Below, piece by piece: positions 1 through 4,924 of a stretch of DNA of 5,154 nucleotides. The notes beneath the pieces were generated by a model. It had not been told where the DNA came from. It did not search any database and worked only from the letters and a program-made list of their open reading frames with translations. The position numbers and the translations under genes were made by a program. Numbering within the stretch: position 1 is the stretch's first letter; every line of letters starts with the position of its first letter. The stretch lies in assembly GCA_019116405.1 (NCBI GenBank), contig DXBS01000104.1, forward strand, positions 1-5,154, given 5' to 3'. This stretch comes from Candidatus Gallimonas intestinigallinarum (GTDB lineage: Bacteria; Bacillota_A; Clostridia; Christensenellales; Borkfalkiaceae).

Positions 1-61
1 AAAGAGAAGAAACAACAGCACCTCGTAAAAATATTTTCGAAGAAAAGATTTTTGCGAAGAG

Positions 62-200
62 GAGCGGCAGGCATTCGGGCAAAGTATTTGGCTTTGCCAA
101 ATACTTGCGATCTTTGCCTTGCCGCGACGAAGGGGAGGTGCCCCGAAGGGGCGGAGGGGTTTATCTTCCCGCCCCCGGAAGAAGCACTGCCGCAGGCAGC
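62..200. repeat. Structured intergenic repeat-like region
   Basis: This non-coding stretch carries several short inverted repeats in a row. They are an 11-bp perfect stem at 82-92/96-106 with a TTT loop, GCCCC/GGGGC at 140-144/148-152 with a GAA loop, TCTTCC/GGAAGA at 164-169/177-182, and CTGCC/GGCAG at 187-191/195-199 with a GCA loop. Outer pairings are also possible (64-69 with 120-125, and 78-84 with 112-118). The segment around 131-160, a GGGGAGG...GGCGGAGGGG pattern around a small hairpin, resembles dispersed intergenic repeats that I recall from many Clostridia genomes; that is memory, not a search. Plus-strand frame 1 is open from the left edge to 234, but the predicted peptide looks like translated repeat rather than a protein. 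The region could instead be the structured leader of a leftward transcript. Confidence 0.45.
82..106. repeat. Perfect 11-bp inverted repeat, TTT loop
   Basis: AAGTATTTGGC at 82-92 is exactly complementary to 96-106, with a three-base loop. It is the strongest single hairpin at the left end. No T-run follows it on either strand, so it is not an ordinary terminator. Confidence 0.7.
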
Positions 201-245
201 AACGATGTTTGCGCAAAAGTGCGACCGGCATTAGATTTGATTTAG

Positions 246-274
246 ATTATACCATTTTTTTCGGGAAAACACAA
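246..274 (-). promoter_or_regulatory. Possible leftward promoter with extended -10
   Basis: On the minus strand the sequence TGGTATAAT gives a perfect TATAAT (251 down to 246) with an extended-10 TG. TTGTGT lies 17 bp upstream (274 down to 269) as a weak -35. It sits just past the terminator of the transporter gene, where a new leftward transcription unit could begin. A start near 239 would make the structured region at 62-200 part of the 5' leader or RNA product. The -35 matches the consensus only moderately, and no leftward gene can be confirmed before the window edge. Confidence 0.35.
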
Positions 275-294
275 TAGTTTGAAGGCGGCGCAGC

Positions 295-324
295 AAAAAA
301 AGTGCGGTGCAGACCTTGCCGCAC
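295..324 (-). terminator. Rho-independent terminator of the cation transporter
   Basis: Read on the minus strand, GTGCGG (324-319) pairs with CCGCAC (307-302) and is followed at once by seven T residues (301-295). A G-U pair can extend the base of the stem, and a shifted 7-bp pairing (327-321 with 310-304) is also possible. It lies about 48 nt past the stop codon of the minus-strand transporter, as expected for an intrinsic terminator. Confidence 0.75.
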
Positions 325-371
325 CGCGCCCCTTCTCCCTCCTTCGGGAACTTTCCTCTTTTTTCGCCCAT

Positions 372-1475
372 TTACTCGCGCTCAACGGTCACGACGGGCT
401 CGTAGTCCCCGAGCACGCGTACCGCCTGTTCGACGGATGAACGGAGTTCGCCGTCCTGAACGGGGCAGTCAAAGGGAATACCCACTTCGAATACGACCTT
501 TGTCCGCGCCCCGCGCAGCAGGCGGAAATCGTGGATGTTCATGCCCTCCGCCATACCCTCGACGGCGGCGCGCACGCGTTCTTCCAGCTCCTTTGCCTCC
601 GCGTCATCGGGCACGACGGGGTCGAGGTGCAGGGTAAGCTGCACGCCCGTTTCCTCCTGCACGGCGCGCTCCAGCCCGTCCAGCACGGTGTGCGAGGTGA
701 GCGCGGGAAGGTTTGCATCCATCTCGACGTGCGCCGTCGCAAACGTGGCGTCCCGCCCGTAGCCGTACACGCGGATATCGTGCACGCCGCGCACGCCCTC
801 GCCCGCGAGCAGCATCTCCCGAATGCGCGCCACGAGCTGTGCGTCGGGCGCCTGCCCCAAAAGTTTGGAACCCGCCTCTTTTAACAGTTTGACGCCCTGC
901 CATGCGATGAACACGGCGACCAGAATGCCGATCCAGCCGTCAGCGGCAAAGTCCGTGAACTGCGAGATGAGCGCGCCCGCAAGCACGGCGAGCGTCGCAA
1001 TGCAATCGCAGGCGCTGTCCGTTGCCGCCGCGCGCAGGGGATCGGAGCCCGTCTTCTTTGCGGCGATGCGGTACATGACAAACATGCCCGCCTTGACGGC
1101 GACCGAGATGCCCAGCACGAGATACACCCACCATACGGCGACGCTCTCCGCCCCGCCCAGTACCTTTTCGATGGATTCGCGCGCGAGTTCGACGGCGAGC
1201 ACCAGCACGAGAAAGGCGATGCACATAGTCGCAACGTACTCCGCGCGCCCGTGCCCGTAGGGGTGCTCCCTGTCCGCGGGCTTGCCCGCAACGCGGAAGG
1301 AAATGAGCGCCACGATGCTCCCGCCGCTGTCACTCAGATTGTTGACGCCGTCCGCGAGCACGGACAGCAGCCCCGTCAGCGCGCCCGCGGCGATCTTGCC
1401 CGCTGCAAGGAGCAAGTTACAGACAAGCCCCGCAATGCCCGCGCGCGTCTCCGGAGAAATTGCCTTTGCCTTCAT
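372..1475 (-). CDS. Cation diffusion facilitator (CDF) transporter, probably Mn(II)
   Basis: This 367-residue inner-membrane metal/proton antiporter of the CDF family exports divalent cations. Six membrane segments fall at about residues 12-32, 36-60, 79-99, 113-135, 150-171 and 177-198. The metal site is N45/D49 in TM2 (within LADGVNNLSD) and D153/D157 in TM5 (within TDSACD). An N-D-D-D set is known from Mn-type CDFs such as MntE, while zinc CDFs such as YiiP use D-D-H-D, so Mn(II) is inferred. The family loop motif HPYGHGR is at 71-77. The first cytoplasmic dimer domain (about 208-287) ends in LHLDPV and keeps H232, H249, H262, H283 and D285. These match, as I recall them, the residues of the YiiP regulatory zinc site. 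Residues about 297-367 look like a second, diverged copy of that domain, making the protein longer than the usual ~300 residues. The ATG is the first possible start, because an in-frame stop lies three codons upstream. The gene appears monocistronic, with its own promoter and terminator. CDF identity is near certain; the ion is less so. Confidence 0.95.
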   Translation of the reverse strand: MKAKAISPETRAGIAGLVCNLLLAAGKIAAGALTGLLSVLADGVNNLSDSGGSIVALISFRVAGKPADREHPYGHGRAEYVATMCIAFLVLVLAVELARESIEKVLGGAESVAVWWVYLVLGISVAVKAGMFVMYRIAAKKTGSDPLRAAATDSACDCIATLAVLAGALISQFTDFAADGWIGILVAVFIAWQGVKLLKEAGSKLLGQAPDAQLVARIREMLLAGEGVRGVHDIRVYGYGRDATFATAHVEMDANLPALTSHTVLDGLERAVQEETGVQLTLHLDPVVPDDAEAKELEERVRAAVEGMAEGMNIHDFRLLRGARTKVVFEVGIPFDCPVQDGELRSSVEQAVRVLGDYEPVVTVERE

Positions 1476-1485
1476 AATACCCTAT

Positions 1486-1514
1486 ATTATACGCCAAGCG
1501 ACGTACGCTGTCAA
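1486..1514 (-). promoter_or_regulatory. Consensus promoter of the CDF transporter
   Basis: On the minus strand TTGACA (1514-1509) and TATAAT (1491-1486) are separated by exactly 17 bp, a perfect sigma-A consensus. The expected transcription start, 6-8 nt past the -10, is 1480-1478. The ATG begins at 1475, so the mRNA would have only a 3-5 nt leader and no Shine-Dalgarno sequence. Confidence 0.8.
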
Positions 1515-1532
1515 CTCCGAACGCCCCAAAAT

Positions 1533-1559
1533 GTCCGCCGCAGAACAACCGCGGCGGGC
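1533..1559. repeat. GC-rich inverted repeat between divergent promoters
   Basis: CCGCCGC at 1535-1541 pairs with GCGGCGG at 1551-1557 across a 9-nt loop. A G-T pair and a G-C pair can extend the stem outward. No T-run follows closely on either strand. It lies just upstream of the transporter -35, so it could be a protein-binding site or a remnant; its function is unknown. Confidence 0.4.
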
Positions 1560-1604
1560 AGATGGCGAACCGCATGATGAAAAAAATTTTCTTTGCCGCA
1601 ATAC

Positions 1605-1633
1605 TTGCAAACCGGAAGTAAGTGTGATATCCT
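1605..1633 (+). promoter_or_regulatory. Candidate promoter of the lipoprotein gene
   Basis: TTGCAA (1605-1610) and TATCCT (1628-1633) are 17 bp apart, and a TG one base before the -10 makes it an extended -10. Each hexamer matches the consensus at four of six positions. It is the best candidate found upstream of the lipoprotein, but it is weak. Confidence 0.3.
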
Positions 1634-1701
1634 CATTCTGAATTCAGGCAAATCGCAGGCGTATCCCCTCATGGATGCGCACCGCGTATGACCTGCGAAA
1701 C

Positions 1702-1707
1702 AAGGTG
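1702..1707 (+). promoter_or_regulatory. Ribosome binding site choosing the lipoprotein start
   Basis: AAGGTG lies 6 nt before the ATG at 1714 and 3 nt before the ATG at 1711. The spacing favours 1714. The further upstream in-frame ATG at 1675 has no comparable site and would put a charged stretch before the signal peptide. Confidence 0.55.
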
Positions 1708-1713
1708 AAAATG

Positions 1714-3753
1714 ATGAAACGCAAATTTTGGCCGGCAGCGATGACGGCGCTCATGGCGCTTCTGCTCACATGCGGGTTTGCCGCCTGCGCCGACACGGGA
1801 GACACAGGAAACGACAACCCCAACGACAACCCCGATACCCCCGAGGAGCCCTTACAGGCGACGGAGGGATTGGTATTCACGCTCAGTCAAGATGGGACGG
1901 AGTACTTCGTGACCGACTACACGGGCACTGCCGCCGAGGTATATGTGCCCGCCACCCATGAGGGGCTGCCCGTCACGACCATCCGCCATTACGGCGATGG
2001 GGACGCGTTTGCGTATTGCAAGCAACTGACAAGCGTCACGCTTCCGGACAGCATTACAAGCATCGGAGGCGGCGCCTTCCTGGCCTGCTCGCAATTGACA
2101 AGCGTCACGCTTCCCGACAGCCTCGTCAGCATCGGAGAGGACGCGTTCGCCCATTGCGAAAACCTTGCGAGCGTCACACTCCCCGAAAGCCTTGTCAGTA
2201 TCGGAAACGCCGTGTTCCAATCCTGCACCACGTTAACGAACATCCACATTCCCGCAGGCATCATGTACATCGGCGAGGCGGTCTTTGAACTGTGCAACGA
2301 TCTGGAGAGCATCACCGTAGCGGAAAACAATGCATTTTATGCCGCCCGGGACGGGATTTTGTACAACAAGGACATGACGCAGTTCATCCACGCCCCCGCG
2401 GCAATCGGGGGCAGCGTCACCGTTCCGGGCAGTATTACAAGCATCGGCACGTACGTGTTCTCCCGCTGCATCCATTTGCAGAGCCTGACCATCGAGGAGG
2501 GCGTGGAAAGAATTGAAAGCCAAGCGTTTTGGCTCAACTCTGGTCTGACGAGCGTCACGATCCCGGACAGCGTCTGGTTTATCGGCTCTGCCGCGTTTGC
2601 AAATTGTGAAAATCTGGCAGAAATCACGATCAATGGAAGCGTCGAATACATGGCTGCGGGTGCATTTTTCAATACGGCATATTACAACGACGCGGACAAC
2701 TGGGAGAACGGCGTCCTCTATATCGGCTCCCATCTGATTGAGGCGCAGGATACGCTCTCGGGCACGTATTCCGTCAAGCAGGGCACCACGGTCATTGCGT
2801 ACAACGCCTTCGAGAACAGAGCGATCACGGGCATTACGCTCCCGGACAGCGTCACCCATATCGGCGACAGGGCGTTCTATGCTTGTTACAACCTTCAACG
2901 TGCGGCATTGGGAAACGGCGTCGTCAGCATCGGCGCCTGGGCGTTCAACGAATGCAGCAACCTGCAAAGCATAACGGTAGGCAACACCGTCACGAGCATT
3001 GGGATCTTTGCATTCCGCAACACCGCATTCTTCAACGATGACGCGAACTGGGAGGACGGCATCCTCTTCCTCGGGAACTATCTGATCGCAGCACGGGAAA
3101 CGCTCTCGGGCGCGTATACCGTCAGACAGGGCACTACGATTATTGCGGATGCCGCATTCGCCGATTGCATAAATCTGACGAGCGTCACGATCCCCGAGGG
3201 CGTCACACATATCGGCGCAAACGCCTTTGCGAACTGTTTTGCGTTGGCGAGCGTCGACATTCCGGACAGCGTCACGGGCATCGGGGATTCGGCATTCAGC
3301 AGCTGCAGCAGCCTCACGAGCATCACGATCCCCGAAGGCGTCACGCGTATCGGTGATTGGACATTTGTGGGCTGTGGCAATCTTGAAAGCGTCGTCCTGC
3401 CCGACAGCGTCACGAGCATCGGCTATGAGGCATTTATGGGCTGCGGCAGCCTTACAAGCATCGTCCTGCCCGCAAACCTCACGAGCATCGAGATAAGCGC
3501 ATTCAGCGGGTGTTACGGCCTCACGAGCGTCACGATCCCCGAAAGCGTCGTGAGCATCGAAGATGGCGCGTTCAGCGGATGCACCGAACTTACAAGCGTG
3601 ACGTTTGAAAATCCCGAGGGCTGGTATGTCAGCGAGGATGCGGAGGCCGGCACAGTCATTGAAAGCGATGACCTCTCCGACCCGGCAACGGCTGCAAGAT
3701 ATCTGACGGACATGTACTACTACTGCTACCACAACTGGATCCGGTTATCCTGA
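1714..3753 (+). CDS. BspA-type leucine-rich-repeat (LRR_5) surface lipoprotein
   Basis: This 679-residue secreted protein begins with a signal peptide: KRK at 2-4, then a hydrophobic core to about residue 24. The likely lipidated cysteine is C25 in GFAAC; F at -3 makes this an imperfect lipobox. An Asn/Asp/Pro/Glu-rich linker follows (about 26-51), then a cap strand region. About fourteen 23-residue repeats of the type LTSVTLPDSVTSIGxxAFxxC follow, which is the LRR_5/BspA fold. Three longer islands interrupt them; two share a 47-residue block beginning NTA(Y/F)(Y/F)ND and ending AF. The C-terminal tail (GWYVS... to ...YLTDMYYYCYHNW) resembles tails I recall from Firmicutes BspA-like proteins. 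No sortase motif, dockerin or enzyme domain is visible, so lipid anchoring is the likely attachment. Characterised relatives (Tannerella BspA) bind host proteins and other bacteria; adhesion here is inference. The gene ends in three consecutive in-frame stops, TGA TAA TAA. It stands alone, between a divergent gene and a hairpin. Confidence 0.92.
   Translation: MKRKFWPAAMTALMALLLTCGFAACADTGDTGNDNPNDNPDTPEEPLQATEGLVFTLSQDGTEYFVTDYTGTAAEVYVPATHEGLPVTTIRHYGDGDAFAYCKQLTSVTLPDSITSIGGGAFLACSQLTSVTLPDSLVSIGEDAFAHCENLASVTLPESLVSIGNAVFQSCTTLTNIHIPAGIMYIGEAVFELCNDLESITVAENNAFYAARDGILYNKDMTQFIHAPAAIGGSVTVPGSITSIGTYVFSRCIHLQSLTIEEGVERIESQAFWLNSGLTSVTIPDSVWFIGSAAFANCENLAEITINGSVEYMAAGAFFNTAYYNDADNWENGVLYIGSHLIEAQDTLSGTYSVKQGTTVIAYNAFENRAITGITLPDSVTHIGDRAFYACYNLQRAALGNGVVSIGAWAFNECSNLQSITVGNTVTSIGIFAFRNTAFFNDDANWEDGILFLGNYLIAARETLSGAYTVRQGTTIIADAAFADCINLTSVTIPEGVTHIGANAFANCFALASVDIPDSVTGIGDSAFSSCSSLTSITIPEGVTRIGDWTFVGCGNLESVVLPDSVTSIGYEAFMGCGSLTSIVLPANLTSIEISAFSGCYGLTSVTIPESVVSIEDGAFSGCTELTSVTFENPEGWYVSEDAEAGTVIESDDLSDPATAARYLTDMYYYCYHNWIRLS
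2671..2811 (+). repeat. LRR island, copy A
   Basis: This 141-bp block encodes 47 residues (NTAYYND... to ...IAYNAF). It aligns without gaps to the block at 3019-3159, with 28 of 47 residues identical by hand count, and shares DNA runs such as ACGCTCTCGGGC. Confidence 0.8.
3019..3159 (+). repeat. LRR island, copy B
   Basis: This is the second copy of the 47-residue island (NTAFFND... to ...IADAAF), of identical length to copy A and starting 348 bp (116 codons) after it. Together they point to an internal duplication of an island plus its flanking repeats. Confidence 0.8.
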
Positions 3754-3774
3754 TAATAAAATCATCTTTTCATG

Positions 3775-3805
3775 CGCGCCGCCGACGCTTTGCGTCGGCG
3801 GCGCG
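3775..3805 (+). terminator. GC-rich hairpin after the lipoprotein gene
   Basis: CGCGCCGCCGACGC (3775-3788) is perfectly complementary to 3792-3805 with a TTT loop, giving a 14-bp stem 22 nt past the stop codon. The tract after it is only GATTGTT, so the U-run is poor. The stem strength and position favour a terminator, perhaps one that works incompletely. Confidence 0.6.
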
Positions 3806-3837
3806 GATTGTTCCCATGTGAAAATGCGTCCGCTGCG

Positions 3838-3843
3838 TATAAT
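3838..3843 (+). promoter_or_regulatory. Candidate -10 box upstream of mazF
   Basis: A perfect TATAAT lies about 95 nt before the mazF ATG, just past the preceding hairpin. No good -35 is found at 16-18 bp. A second candidate -10, TACAAT at 3900-3905, likewise lacks a clear -35. The mazF promoter therefore remains uncertain. Confidence 0.25.
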
Positions 3844-3903
3844 CCCCGCGCCTGACGGCAATACTTTTGTTGCGGTGCGCAAAATGTCTGCCCGCTACAT
3901 ACA

Positions 3904-3942
3904 ATGATAGCGGAGACCATGCACCCAAGAGTAACGTTATGA
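3904..3942 (+). CDS. Possible 12-codon leader peptide coupled to mazF
   Basis: This ORF reads [12 protein letters not shown] and stops at TGA 3940-3942, which overlaps the mazF ATG (3939-3941) as ATGA. An internal ATG at 3919 follows GGAG by 3 nt and would give a 7-residue version. It is too short to be an antitoxin and resembles no MazE. The overlap is the geometry used in translational coupling, but the ribosome binding site is poor and chance cannot be excluded. Confidence 0.2.
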   Translation: MIAETMHPRVTL

Positions 3943-4298
3943 TCGTCAAACGCGGAGAACTGTATTATGCCGACCTCTCCCCCGTCATCGGGAGCGAACA
4001 GGGCGGCGTGCGACCTGTGCTCGTCGTGCAGAACGATACGGGCAACAAATATTCCCCCACCGTCATTGCGGCGGCGGTGACGAGCCGCATCCACAAGGCG
4101 CGGTTGCCCACGCACATCGAGCTCCCCCACGCCTTCGGCCTCCAGAAGGATTCCGTCATCCTGCTCGAGCAGATCCGCACCATCGACAAGAAGCGGCTGA
4201 TGTCGCGCATCGGAGAACTCCCTCCTGCAACCATGAGCCGCGTTGACAGGGCCATCCTCATCAGTCTCGGCTTCGAGCCGCGCTCTGTCCGCTCGTGA
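3939..4298 (+). CDS. mazF: MazF/NdoA (EndoA)-type mRNA interferase toxin
   Basis: This 119-residue PemK/MazF-family endoribonuclease would cleave single-stranded mRNA at a short motif; Bacillus subtilis NdoA cuts UACAU. The sequence starts [18 protein letters not shown] and keeps [15 protein letters not shown] (18-32), with R25 and T48 at the positions of the catalytic pair in the Bacillus enzyme. LPTHIEL and the strongly conserved [17 protein letters not shown] follow. Length and residue order match NdoA closely, so the protein looks intact and active. I chose ATG 3939 because it matches the family N-terminus and has AAGAG 7 nt upstream; a TTG at 3867 would add 24 unrelated residues. No mazE/ndoAI-like gene lies upstream, between 3754 and 3938, or downstream, which is unusual. 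No clear terminator separates it from the following acetyltransferase, 50 nt away, so some read-through is likely. Confidence 0.96.
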   Translation: MIVKRGELYYADLSPVIGSEQGGVRPVLVVQNDTGNKYSPTVIAAAVTSRIHKARLPTHIELPHAFGLQKDSVILLEQIRTIDKKRLMSRIGELPPATMSRVDRAILISLGFEPRSVRS

Positions 4299-4312
4299 CG
4301 ATGCCGCGGCGC

Positions 4313-4341
4313 TTGACTTTTTTGGAAAAAGCGCGTAAAAT
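4313..4341 (+). promoter_or_regulatory. Strong promoter directly before the GNAT gene
   Basis: TTGACT (4313-4318) and TAAAAT (4336-4341) are 17 bp apart, each one base from consensus. The expected start 7-8 nt past the -10 is 4348-4349, and A4349 is the first base of the ATG that best fits the GNAT N-terminus. The transcript would be leaderless. Confidence 0.65.
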
Positions 4342-4348
4342 GGCGGCT

Positions 4349-4855
4349 ATGGAAGTGATTTTGGCAAAGCAATCGGATCTGGAGATGCTCGACGGGCTGT
4401 ATGCGGGCGCGCGGGCATTCATGCGGGAACACGGCAACGGAGGGCAGTGGGGCGACCATTACCCCTCCCGCGCGCTCCTTTTGGAGGACATCGCAAAGGA
4501 GCGGCTGTATCTCATGAAGGACGGAGACGAACTCTTGGGCGCCTTCGTCTTTTTCGTGGGCGAGGAACCCGCCTACCGCGCCATCGACGGCAAGTGGCTG
4601 ACGGACCGCGCGCGCTGCGGCGTCATCCACCGCGTGGCTTCGGCGGGGAGAGGCGGCTTTTTGCGGCGCGTCGTCGAGTTTTGCGGGGCACGGGCGGAGG
4701 ATCTGCGCATCGACACCCACCGCAACAACGCTCCCATGCGCGGGGCGCTCGAAAAGCTGGGCTTTACGGCGTGCGGCACCGTCATCGTCGACGACGGCAC
4801 GGAACGAATTGCTTATGAGAGAGTTCACGACATTATTTTTGCCAAGCAAAAATAA
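4349..4855 (+). CDS. GNAT-family N-acetyltransferase
   Basis: This 168-residue cytoplasmic protein would transfer an acetyl group from acetyl-CoA to an amine; its substrate is unknown. It matches a Firmicutes GNAT subfamily I recall by several landmarks: AR.FM..HGN..QWG..YP (about 21-39), a DI near 47-48, W83, then GVIHRVAS (91-98). The acetyl-CoA loop is AGRGGF (99-104), lacking the usual leading Q/R. RIDTHRNN.PM (120-130), LEKLGF (134-139), CG and DDGTERIAYE (148-157) complete it. Start choice: MEVILAKQSDLEML fits the family opening. ATG 4340 would add three residues, and GTG 4295, which overlaps the mazF stop, would add 18 unrelated ones. No good ribosome binding site precedes any of them. 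The gene lies 50 nt after mazF on the same strand but has its own promoter. A long hairpin overlaps its last codons. It is not recognisably of the TacT/AtaT toxin type. Confidence 0.88.
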   Translation: MEVILAKQSDLEMLDGLYAGARAFMREHGNGGQWGDHYPSRALLLEDIAKERLYLMKDGDELLGAFVFFVGEEPAYRAIDGKWLTDRARCGVIHRVASAGRGGFLRRVVEFCGARAEDLRIDTHRNNAPMRGALEKLGFTACGTVIVDDGTERIAYERVHDIIFAKQK

Positions 4856-4864
4856 TGTTGTGAG
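4824..4864. repeat. Long AT-rich hairpin over the GNAT stop codon
   Basis: Positions 4824-4842 pair with 4846-4864 around a CAA loop: 19 pairs, with G-U only at 4829/4859 and 4824/4864. The left arm lies in the last codons and the right arm covers the stop at 4853-4855. No T-run follows on the plus strand, so it is not a standard terminator. It may stabilise the mRNA end or act as a factor-assisted terminator that insulates the next gene; this is inference. Confidence 0.65.
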
Positions 4865-4873
4865 AGATCCCTC

Positions 4874-4902
4874 TTGACAAATTAGCATAATTATGCTAAA
4901 AT
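4874..4902 (+). promoter_or_regulatory. Promoter of the Phd/YefM antitoxin gene
   Basis: TTGACA (4874-4879) and TAAAAT (4897-4902) are separated by 17 bp, a near-perfect sigma-A promoter. A start near 4909-4910 leaves a leader of about 15 nt carrying a full ribosome binding site. Confidence 0.88.
4882..4899. promoter_or_regulatory. Palindromic operator in the antitoxin promoter
   Basis: TTAGCATAATTATGCTAA is a perfect 18-bp palindrome filling most of the -35/-10 spacer and the first half of the -10. A dimer bound here would block RNA polymerase. Phd/YefM antitoxins, alone or with their toxin, are known to repress their own promoters through palindromes, so this is probably the autoregulatory site. 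Confidence 0.8.
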
Positions 4903-4912
4903 ACAAATCGAC

Positions 4913-4918
4913 AGGAGG
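4913..4918 (+). promoter_or_regulatory. Consensus ribosome binding site of the antitoxin
   Basis: AGGAGG lies 6 nt before the ATG at 4925. It fixes the start there rather than at the in-frame ATG at 4943. It is by far the best Shine-Dalgarno sequence in the window. Confidence 0.9.
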
Positions 4919-4924
4919 TAGCTC

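Larger units (their letters stand above)
1476..1713. other. Divergent intergenic region
   Basis: This region separates the leftward transporter from the rightward lipoprotein gene. It holds the transporter promoter at its left end, a GC inverted repeat (1533-1559), a weak candidate promoter for the lipoprotein (1605-1633) and the lipoprotein ribosome binding site. I see no convincing gene. A 15-codon ORF at 1574-1621 begins like a signal peptide but stops at once. Confidence 0.6.
2026..3588 (+). repeat. 69-bp tandem LRR coding repeats
   Basis: Within the lipoprotein gene a 69-bp (23-codon) unit recurs about fourteen times. Recurring stretches such as AGCGTCACG and GACAGC are kept at the DNA level. 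Units 1-3 (from 2026) are the most alike among neighbours. Three non-repeat islands break the array at about 2302-2475, 2671-2811 and 3019-3159. Confidence 0.85.

Noticed and set aside
52..234. 60-codon plus-strand ORF at the left end
   Set aside because: It starts at TTG with no ribosome binding site, and its peptide follows the hairpin repeat; the frame is open back to the window edge, so a gene tail cannot be fully excluded.
1574..1621. 15-codon ORF starting MMKKIFFAAILA
   Set aside because: It looks like the start of a signal peptide but ends at once in TAA and has no ribosome binding site; probably chance or a decayed remnant.
2026..3588. Regular spacing that could suggest a CRISPR array
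   Set aside because: The 69-bp period is in frame and codes for 23-residue LRR units; there are no exact repeats with unique spacers.
2233..3732. 499-codon open frame on the minus strand, opposite the lipoprotein
   Set aside because: It is the antisense of a regular 69-bp repeat with GC-rich codons. The product has no domain logic, and the plus strand has a signal peptide and a clear LRR fold.
4277..4323. Possible terminator between mazF and the GNAT gene (GCCGCG/CGCGGC followed by six T)
   Set aside because: The loop is 22 nt and the T-run starts 8 nt after the stem; the T-run is better explained as spacer of the GNAT promoter.
4349..4855. GNAT protein as a tRNA-acetylating toxin (TacT/AtaT type)
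   Set aside because: Those pair with a small RHH antitoxin directly upstream, which is missing, and the conserved landmarks here (QWG, RIDTH, AYE) belong to a different GNAT subfamily.
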